Assembly: GCA_021203705.1 (NCBI GenBank)
Contig: JAJQAR010000137.1
Span: forward strand, 1 to 7,533
DNA from: Prevotella sp.
Lineage (GTDB): Bacteria; Bacteroidota; Bacteroidia; Bacteroidales; Bacteroidaceae
Direction: 5' to 3'
DNA length: 7,533 nucleotides
In this document: positions 1-7,000 of the stretch, one piece after another
Numbering within the stretch: the stretch's first letter is position 1
Layout of the letters: each line of letters opens with the position of its first letter
Translations under genes and position numbers: made by a program
The notes under the pieces: model-generated
What the model was told of the DNA's origin: nothing
The model's input: the letters and a program-made list of their open reading frames with translations, nothing else
Database searches by the model: none

Positions 1-18
1 TGATAGTTGCCTCTATGG

Positions 19-26
19 TGATTTTG
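19..26 (+). promoter_or_regulatory. possible -7 box for the lipoprotein gene
   Basis: The octamer TGATTTTG differs by one base from the Bacteroidota -7 consensus TAnnTTTG and lies 32 bases before the ATG at 59, which would give a short leader of about 25 to 30 bases. The matching -33 element would fall at or beyond the window edge and cannot be checked. A single near-match in A/T-rich DNA is weak evidence. Confidence 0.22.
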
Positions 27-58
27 CACTATATTAATAACAAAAACAATTAATTAAA

Positions 59-415
59 ATGAGAATGAAAAAAGCAATTATTTTAGCGGGGTTTCTATTG
101 GTCTGTGCCTTATCCTGTACTGACGACAACAACGATTATGATTGGTCAGAAGAAAAGGTTATTGAAATTTCTTCGGAAATCGTGCCTGTAAATATTTTTG
201 GTGAACCAAGTGAAGTTGATGGCATGTTGATTAGAATTGACGGGGAAAATCAATGGAAAGCATATCCTATAACTATTATTGACGGTTTCGAGTTTGAACC
301 TGGATATTTATACTCTTTAAAAGTGAAGATTACTCATTTAGCGAATCCCCCTCTTGATGATTATAATGTACGCTTTAAACTGATATCTCTTATATCTAAA
401 ACGAAAGTGGAGTGA
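59..415 (+). CDS. DUF4377-like small lipoprotein, probably surface-exposed
   Basis: This 118-residue protein has a lipoprotein signal peptide: basic MRMKK, a hydrophobic stretch at about residues 6-19, and a lipobox ALSC with the lipidated cysteine at residue 20. The acidic stretch right after it (TDDNNDYD) resembles the Bacteroidota lipoprotein export signal, so outer-membrane, outward-facing placement is likely. The mature part carries the pattern I associate with DUF4377: a Trp at 66, GFEFEPGYLYSL at 76-87, NPPLD at 96-100, and a beta-strand ending near ISK. The function of that domain is unknown. Start: the ATG at 59 is followed in frame by a second ATG at 65; either gives the same mature protein, and no Shine-Dalgarno site decides between them. 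GC is about 35% by hand count, clearly below the neighbouring lyase genes. It converges on the lyase gene with a 12-bp gap between stops. Nothing ties it functionally to pectin use. The family assignment is from memory of the motif. Confidence 0.87.
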   Translation: MRMKKAIILAGFLLVCALSCTDDNNDYDWSEEKVIEISSEIVPVNIFGEPSEVDGMLIRIDGENQWKAYPITIIDGFEFEPGYLYSLKVKITHLANPPLDDYNVRFKLISLISKTKVE

Positions 416-443
416 AAGTTTTGCGCCTTAGCGCAAAACTTTC
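414..443. terminator. perfect hairpin shared by two convergent gene ends
   Basis: The arms at 414-426 (GAAAGTTTTGCGC) and 431-443 are perfect inverted complements: 13 bp with a 4-base loop (CTTA on +). The left arm overlaps the last two bases of the lipoprotein stop codon. On the minus strand the first arm encodes the last codons of the lyase, and its stop codon TAA (428-430) sits in the loop. The + strand downstream side (TTTCTTCCC) is only moderately T-rich, and the minus strand has no T-run directly after the stem. It could therefore be an imperfect bidirectional terminator or an mRNA 3'-end protective hairpin. The structure is certain; the function is inferred. Confidence 0.7.
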
Positions 444-3400
444 TTCCCATTGATAATGTATATTCCCTTCTTCGGTATGCTGTTCAGCTTCATTCCTTGC
501 AGGTTATATATCGCATGATTTGATACTTCTCTCTGCTCGTCTGACAGAACTTCCTTAATACCAGTCGGCTCATCGAATATAGACACACCGAGAATATACG
601 ATTCAGCCAGCGGATCTGCCTCTGTTCCTTCGAGAGCAACAAATCCCGTTCCTCCTTCTATCGTCTCACCATCTGCCAAGTAGAAACCAAGTCCACGGTC
701 ACCGTCACGGAACTCATAGTAGCCCTCTGTTTCAGAGTGCTCGCCAAGAGTAGTGTCGCAGTAGTCGCCCGTGATTGTTGAGCCTTCCAAAGAGTTACCT
801 GCAACGGCAGTAGGCACGAATGTTACCTGTGCTGTTGTGGAGTTATAGACGATACCAGTGTTCGCTGCAAGAACAGTTCCTGCCGCAAGTTTTTCAGTAC
901 CGATAGTATCAACACCATTCACATAATCAGTTACCTTCCATGCAGTAACACCTTCCGGTATTATCACTGGATATGTTGTATAGAAACAGTCCCAATATTT
1001 TCCTGCTTCCTCATCAGTATAATCAGCAGACTCTACTTCCATGCACTCGCGCGTGATTTTCTTTGAGTTGCGCAGATTATAACTGAGGTGAGGCGGCTGG
1101 TTGTAGCAGCAGTTCTGGTTGATAACCTGAGCACGGTAGTTGGCATCATCCATAAGGTGAGGCACGGTGTAGTCGGTCTCATAATTGGTGGCATTGATTA
1201 CGAGATAATATGTGTCGCCATCCTGCTCCCACGTTACGATTTCCTCGCGCCAGTCTCCAAGAAGGTCTCCGTCAACACAAGGATTGTATTTCGTACTGTT
1301 GTTAAGCTCACCCGTTGTGTAGTTGGTACCGTTCACCTGTATCCTGTCAAACGAGTTGGTTGTCGGGTTGTACTGCTCAAGCACGTTCTTGTCCCAATAG
1401 TCATCTGAGAGCAAGCCGTCCCAGTAAACACGGATATTGTATGATCCGCCACCGCCATGCTCTACAGAAGAAGCAACAACATCGCCGTTCCAGTCGAACA
1501 TGTCCTTTGTGCCGGCGCACTGGAAATATGCTCCCTCACATTCTGGATTGTAGTGGGCTGCCAGACCACGACCGGTATCACTGTCTTCCGTCATGCGCCA
1601 CAATATCGTTCCCGTCTTTGCGTCAATAAGACTTACACCGTAAGGACTGTCCTCATGAGGCATGAACACCTCAAGACCGTCGTTGTCAGGATCGAAATCT
1701 CCAAGGTGGAGTGCGTCGCCATGTCCAAGACCTGTCCTGTACATCAACGACCCATCACTCTTTAATGTTGCCGCTCCGTAAACAATGTCCTGCTTGCCGT
1801 CGCCGTCACAGTCGCCTACTGCCATCCAGTGTGCGCCCTCTCCATACAGGCCAGAGCCTTTGGTCTTGTTCTCACTCAACCAGCGCAGTGACAAATTCTC
1901 TCCGTCCCAGTCGTATGCGCCCACGAATGCTCCTGCATAGTAACCGCGTGCGAAAATCGGTGATGGATTTGCATCCTCTCCGTCGAGCCATGCTATTCCG
2001 GCAAGGTATCTCTCTGAACGGTTCTGGTTGCTGTCGCCCCAGTAGGATTCTCCGGCGGCATAGTTGGTATGGTAATTCATGGTTGCAAGTTCAGCTCCTG
2101 TTGTTCCGTCGAATACGGTGATGTATTCCGGTCCCTCTACCTGCTTGCCCTTGCTGTTCTTCCAGTCTGCCAACGGATCATCACCGTCCATAATCACATA
2201 GTTGCCCTGACCATCGATAGTGCCGGGACCAGTCTTTATCATGAACTCTCCGAAACCGTCACCATCAAAGTCCCAGGCTATAAACGGGGTGGTATGGGCT
2301 GATGCGAAGAAATTCGGACCGAGGTCTATTCTCCACAAATGTGTGCCATCGAGCTTGTAGCAGTCGAAGAACTCATCTGATGTGGATCCCGAACTGGCTG
2401 CATCTTTCTCGTTTGACGGGCTCCATTTCAGGATAATCTCATATTCTCCGTCTCCGTCCATATCACAGAAGGAGGCATCGTTAGGGGTATATGATGCTCC
2501 AAGTCCTGTCGGGTCGGTTGGCGCACCGTCCATCAGTTCGATATAGTGTGTCTGACTGTCCCACGTCTGTGCGCTCACATCTGTCTCTATAACATTGCCA
2601 TCGGCATCAAGAACCTCAAGCCGGTAGTAGTTGTCGGCAGTGCCATCTACATCCAAATAATTCGTCTTGCCGGAAATCGTCTTCCCGTCGTTCAACTCCT
2701 CATTCTGTTCGGCGGCATTTGTCCCACGGTACAGCTTGAATTTCAGATTGCGGTCGTCCTTTGCTCTTGCACGCCATGAAACGAGATTGCCAGCATCAGA
2801 GTGCAAAGCCATAGTACCACGTTTAAGAGCGACAGGTTCACCCTTTACGATAGGTTTGGTGACATTGAATATCACAGAGAATGTCATTGCCTGGTTATCG
2901 CCTTTCATTACATACACATTGGCGACACGTCCCTCGTATGTAACATTTACCGAATAATCAGCGGCAAAATCTTCGTTGAGGGTCGCTGTAAAGTTGGTTG
3001 GCTCTTCCGACAGTTTCGTACCGTAGCATACATGACCGCCGTTGGACAGGTCTTTAACGAGGTCTGTCAAATCGATTTGTTCGGCCTCGCCATCTCCCAC
3101 TGTTCCCATGCACGTCAGGGATGCGATCATGTCTCCAACAGAATAAATCTGTGAGTCCATCTCACCCTCTATGCAGATGTTGCGTAGGCCAAGAGCTTTG
3201 TCGGTTGCCACGTTTACCAAGTATAGGATGAACGTAAGACTGTCCTCTGTGTTGATGTCATTGATATAATACTCATGATGACTGTAACCGGTGCTGTTGC
3301 CGTCCATAATCTTGTTGCGCAAGGGTGATGCAGAACCTAATTCTGTACCGTCCGTGCCAGCAGCCATTTTCGACTCTGTGTATGCGCCTTCTGCCATCTT

Positions 3401-3820
3401 AATAGTAATACCGCCGTTGTCAGTACCTACCTTTACGGCATCAAAAGAGAATTTCGTCGGCTTGAACTTATGACCGGCTATCGGTGCTATCCTGAATGTT
3501 ACTCCATTACCCGTAGCTGCCGACGACTGTTTTGCCGTTGGCACAAGTTCCGTGAAATATGGGTCATAGTCAACAGCCTCATAACCGTTATCAGTGTCCG
3601 CACCACTCTTTTTCAATGTAGTGGTGGCTGATAGTTTCGCTCCCATAACGTAATAAACGCTCACAAGGGCATCTACTCCTTCATCTCCACTAATCGTACA
3701 ATCAGAGAGTTTGTCCATGTCGCTGTATTCCCAGTTTACCTTCACTGTCTGTGCCAATGATATGGCTGTAACAGTAAACAGGGCAACAAATGTTGCCATT
3801 GCTCTTGCAATTTGTTTCAT
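428..3820 (-). CDS. secreted multimodular rhamnogalacturonan lyase, PL11 family (copy A)
   Basis: This 1130-residue exported protein probably cleaves the rhamnose-galacturonate backbone of rhamnogalacturonan I by beta-elimination. A signal peptide covers residues 1-23 (cleavage SLA|Q). An uncharacterised beta-rich module follows at about 25-222 (marker FKPTKFSFDAVKVGTD), then a second at about 225-322. The PL11 region is about 325-915: an Ig-like start (RGTMALHSDAGNLVSWR) and then a propeller with calcium-type Asp motifs DMDGDGEYE (453), DFDGDGFGE (517), DCDGDGKQD (670) and DFDPDNDGLE (708). Other family signatures are GHGDALH (699-705), DGLLSDD (801), NSTKYNPC (841), GDLLGDWREE (851) and YNQPPH (906). 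YesW-type enzymes are about 600 residues, so nearly half the protein is accessory. Residues 945-1078 form a post-catalytic module, and about 1095-1130 a sorting-like tail. The start is supported by a signal peptide right after it and by leader homology with copy B ending at the ATG. It has its own promoter and lies 243 bp downstream of copy B. Substrate and linkage are inferred from the family. Confidence 0.93.
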   Translation of the reverse strand: MKQIARAMATFVALFTVTAISLAQTVKVNWEYSDMDKLSDCTISGDEGVDALVSVYYVMGAKLSATTTLKKSGADTDNGYEAVDYDPYFTELVPTAKQSSAATGNGVTFRIAPIAGHKFKPTKFSFDAVKVGTDNGGITIKMAEGAYTESKMAAGTDGTELGSASPLRNKIMDGNSTGYSHHEYYINDINTEDSLTFILYLVNVATDKALGLRNICIEGEMDSQIYSVGDMIASLTCMGTVGDGEAEQIDLTDLVKDLSNGGHVCYGTKLSEEPTNFTATLNEDFAADYSVNVTYEGRVANVYVMKGDNQAMTFSVIFNVTKPIVKGEPVALKRGTMALHSDAGNLVSWRARAKDDRNLKFKLYRGTNAAEQNEELNDGKTISGKTNYLDVDGTADNYYRLEVLDADGNVIETDVSAQTWDSQTHYIELMDGAPTDPTGLGASYTPNDASFCDMDGDGEYEIILKWSPSNEKDAASSGSTSDEFFDCYKLDGTHLWRIDLGPNFFASAHTTPFIAWDFDGDGFGEFMIKTGPGTIDGQGNYVIMDGDDPLADWKNSKGKQVEGPEYITVFDGTTGAELATMNYHTNYAAGESYWGDSNQNRSERYLAGIAWLDGEDANPSPIFARGYYAGAFVGAYDWDGENLSLRWLSENKTKGSGLYGEGAHWMAVGDCDGDGKQDIVYGAATLKSDGSLMYRTGLGHGDALHLGDFDPDNDGLEVFMPHEDSPYGVSLIDAKTGTILWRMTEDSDTGRGLAAHYNPECEGAYFQCAGTKDMFDWNGDVVASSVEHGGGGSYNIRVYWDGLLSDDYWDKNVLEQYNPTTNSFDRIQVNGTNYTTGELNNSTKYNPCVDGDLLGDWREEIVTWEQDGDTYYLVINATNYETDYTVPHLMDDANYRAQVINQNCCYNQPPHLSYNLRNSKKITRECMEVESADYTDEEAGKYWDCFYTTYPVIIPEGVTAWKVTDYVNGVDTIGTEKLAAGTVLAANTGIVYNSTTAQVTFVPTAVAGNSLEGSTITGDYCDTTLGEHSETEGYYEFRDGDRGLGFYLADGETIEGGTGFVALEGTEADPLAESYILGVSIFDEPTGIKEVLSDEQREVSNHAIYNLQGMKLNSIPKKGIYIINGKKVLR
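2058..2110 (-). repeat. 53-bp identical tract shared with copy B
   Basis: This stretch, encoding residues 571-588 of copy A, is identical base for base, including all synonymous positions, to 5706-5758 in copy B. It is the longest exact match I noticed by eye; I did not search exhaustively. It lies in the least diverged part of the two genes. Local gene conversion or recent duplication with strong constraint could each explain it. Confidence 0.85.
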
Positions 3821-3880
3821 AATATCTTGTTTTAGTAGTTAATCTGATTGTTGACGCACATTGAGAACGTGCTTAATCGG
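3821..3880 (-). promoter_or_regulatory. untranslated leader of copy A, conserved with copy B
   Basis: Directly upstream of the ATG, 29 of the first 30 bases match the leader of copy B (7469-7498). After a 2-base gap, weaker similarity (TTGACGCA, then CTTAATC) continues to about 3880. There is no Shine-Dalgarno sequence; the mRNA before the start is A-rich (ACTACTAAAACAA), as is common in Bacteroidota. It contains a short palindrome, AATC-A-GATT. The leader is more conserved than the N-terminal module that follows it. It could reflect translational or regulatory constraint, or simply the age of the duplication. Confidence 0.65.
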
Positions 3881-3942
3881 AACTTTGCAATTAAGAGTCC
3901 TAATTAGCGTGCGAGCATTATGCCATAAACGCATACGCTTTG

Positions 3943-3972
3943 CAAAATTAAGAAAATCTTTTTTATGATAAA
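3943..3972 (-). promoter_or_regulatory. Bacteroidota-type promoter for copy A
   Basis: On the minus strand, TAATTTTG (3950 down to 3943) is an exact TAnnTTTG -7 box. Eighteen bases further upstream is TTTA (3972-3969), an imperfect -33 element (consensus TTTG). Transcription would start near 3936 and give a leader of roughly 115 bases before the ATG at 3820. The site lies just downstream of the terminator of copy B, a sensible position for an independent promoter. The spacing and -33 match are approximate. Confidence 0.55.
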
Positions 3973-3999
3973 CTTTTTAACGAGAATTTTCTTTAATAA

Positions 4000-4041
4000 A
4001 AAAGGCAGCTCTAAAAGTTTGTGTGTTTAGGGCTGCCTTTT
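4000..4041 (-). terminator. rho-independent terminator of copy B
   Basis: The arms at 4000-4015 and 4026-4041 form a 16-bp stem around a 10-base loop, with one imperfect pair (4010/4031: G-U in a + strand RNA, A-C mismatch in a minus strand RNA). The core is GGCAGC/GCTGCC. In the minus direction the stem runs into six Ts and then ATT, a classic intrinsic terminator shape, 23 bases after the copy B stop codon. It separates copy B from the promoter of copy A. Confidence 0.87.
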
Positions 4042-4063
4042 ATGTTAATTTAAATCCTATGAA

Positions 4064-7000
4064 TTATTTCATGTATTTCTTTCCGTTGATGATATAGATG
4101 CCCTTAGAAGGTATGCTGTTGAGTTTCATTCCTTGCAGGTTATATATTGCCTTATCGGAAACGACAGTCTGCTCATCAGAGATAAACTCGCTGATGCCTG
4201 TTACTGTTCCGTTATTGATTGTCGCATCAAGAACGTATGAGCTTGCAAGTGGATTTTCGTCAGTGCTCGTGAATATGGCATATCCAGTGTTACCCTCTAT
4301 CGTCTCATTGTCAGCAAGATAGAAACCTATACCACGCTCGTCAACAGTGAACTTATAATAACCTTCTGTTGTGGTGTGCTCACCCAAATCGGTGTCGCAA
4401 TAGCCACCGTAAATCTTTGAGCCTTCCAATGCGTCACCTTCGTATGACGTAGGTACGAATGTTACCTGTGCCGTTGTGGAGTTGTAGATGATACCAGTGT
4501 TCGGTGCAAGTATCGTTCCTGCCTCCAACTTCTCTGTAATCAATGTGTCAACATTATTCTCGTATGCACGGTCGGTTACTTTCCACGCCGTAATGCCTTC
4601 TGGTATTATTACAGGATAAGTCGTGTAGAAGCAGTCCCAATACTTGCCAAGGGATGCATCACTGTCGTCATTCAATTCTACCTCGAAACAGTCACGGGTT
4701 ATCTTCTTTGAGTTGCGCAAGTCATAACTGAGGTGAGGCGGCTGGTTGTAGCAGCAGTTTTGGTTGATAACCTGTGCACGGTAGTTGGCATCGTCCATAA
4801 GGTGAGGCACTGTGTAGTCGGTCTCATAATTCGTGGCATTGACAATCAGGTAGTATGTGCCATCATCTTCCTGTGTCCATGTTACTAATTCCTCGCGCCA
4901 GTCTCCAAGAAGGTCGCCTAAAACACATGGGTTATATTTTGAATCGTTGTTGACATTACCAATTACGTAGTTCGTACCGTTCACCTGTATCCTATCTACA
5001 GAGTTTGTAGTAGGATTGTACTTTTCCAAAATACTCTTGTCGTAGAAATCCTCCGAAAGCAGACCGTCCCAGAATACACGGCAGTTCTGTAATCCTCCAC
5101 CACCATGACCTAGGGAATCAATGATTACTTCTCCGTTCCAGTCATACAAAGAGTAAGAAGCACTCGACTGGAAGTATGAGCCTTCACTCTCTGGGTTGAA
5201 ATGACCAGCAATCGCACGTCCTGTATCACTGCTTGCCGTTGGATGCCACAGCAATGTTCCTGTCTTTGCGTCTGCAAGACTTGTTCCGTATGGACTTTCC
5301 TCATGTGCCATATAAATCTCAAGACCGTCGTTGTCCGGATCAAAATCGCCAAGGTGCAGTGCATCACCATGTCCGAGACCTGTCCTGAACAGCAGTGAAC
5401 CGTCACTCTTCAATACGGCAGAGCCATATACAATGTCCTGCAAACCGTCGCCGTCACAGTCGCCTACTGCAATCCAGTGTGCGCCCTCTGCATATAGGCC
5501 TGAGCCACTTGTAGTGTTCTTACTCAACCAGCGCAATGATAAATTCACACCGTCCCAGTCGTATGCGCCCACGAATGCGCCTGCATAATAGCCGCGTGCG
5601 AAGATTGGTGAAGGATTAGCATCCTCACCGTCAAGCCATGCTATTGCGGCAAGGTATCTCTCCGAGCGGTTCTGTTTGCTGTCGCCCCAATATGCTTCAC
5701 CATCCGCATAGTTGGTATGGTAATTCATGGTTGCAAGTTCAGCTCCTGTTGTTCCGTCAAATACGGTGATATATTCCGGACCTTCTGTCTGCTTGCCATT
5801 ACTGCCTTTCCAGTTTGCCAACGGGTCATCACCGTCCATTATTACGTAGTTGCCCTGACCGTCGATAGTACCAGGACCGGTCTTTATCATGAACTCGCCG
5901 AAACCGTCGCCATCAAAGTCCCATGCTATGAACGGAGTAGTGTGGGCTGATGCGAAGAAGTTTGGACCGAGGTCTATCCTCCACAATTGTGTACCATCAA
6001 GCTTATAACAGTCAAAGAATTCATCCGACGTATTACCCGTACTGGCTGCGTCCTTTTCATTCGATGGGCTCCATTTCAGGATAATTTCATATTCACCGTC
6101 ACCATCCATATCACAGTATGAGGCATCGTTAGGCGTATATGTGGCTCCGTTGCTGGTCGGGTCTGTCGGTGCTCCTGCCGTCAGAGGAATGTAAAGGTTC
6201 TGGTTATCCCATGTCTTTCCGCTCACGTCGGTCTCAATAACGTTGCCGCTTGCATCGAGAACTTCAAGTTTATAGTAGTTGTCGGCTGTACCGTCTGCAT
6301 CCAAGTAATTTGTCTTGCCGGAGATAGTCTTGCCGTCGTTCACCTCCTCTGTCTGCTCTGTCTTGCTGCCCCTGTACAGTTTGAATTTCAGGTTGCGGTC
6401 ATCGGCGGCGAAGGCACGCCATGATACAAGGTTGCCAGAATCCTGATGTATCGCCATCGTCCCACGTTTAAGAGCCACAGGAGTACCTTTTACGATAGGT
6501 GTTGAGACATTGAATATGATAGTGAATGATATCACATCAACATCGCCCTGCGAAATAGTTACTGTTGCAAGGTGATTGGCGTATGTTACATTTGCAGAAT
6601 ATTTATCAGCATATTTCTCGTTGAATGTTGCAACGAAATCCGTTGGCTCTGCCGACAGCTTCGTTGAGCAGCATACATGGTCGCCGCTGTCTAAGTCTTT
6701 TACAAGGTCTGTAATATCTATTGTTGACTCCGTACCGCCAACATTGCCTGTGAATGTCAATGACGATAACAAGTCGCTAAGACTGACATCCTCTGTGTCA
6801 ACCAAACCATCTATGCAGATATTCCTGAAACCCATGTATTTGCTGTTTGTTCCATCCACATTATAGATATAGATTAAGAACGTTACCTTGTCTGACGTTT
6901 TGATGTCGCTTACATAAAACTCATGACTGCTATAACCCGTGCTGTTGCCATCCTGGATTTTGTTGCGCAGAGGAGAGGCGGTGCCAAGGTCTGTGCCGGA

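Noticed and set aside
2069..2302. A 77-codon + strand reading frame with a similar counterpart at 5717-5950.
   Set aside because: Both lie antisense to the most conserved part of the two lyases, at the same position. Their similarity follows from the sense-strand conservation, and neither shows a start context or recognisable product.
3856..3872. A 7-bp hairpin (GCACGTT/AATGTGC, 3-base loop, one G-U pair) in the copy A leader.
   Set aside because: The matching part of the copy B leader does not keep the pairing, so there is no support for a conserved RNA structure or riboswitch.
5125..5406. A 93-codon minus strand reading frame inside copy B in another frame.
   Set aside because: It is fully contained in the PL11 core, whose frame is unbroken and conserved; it is a shadow frame and not a frameshift fragment.
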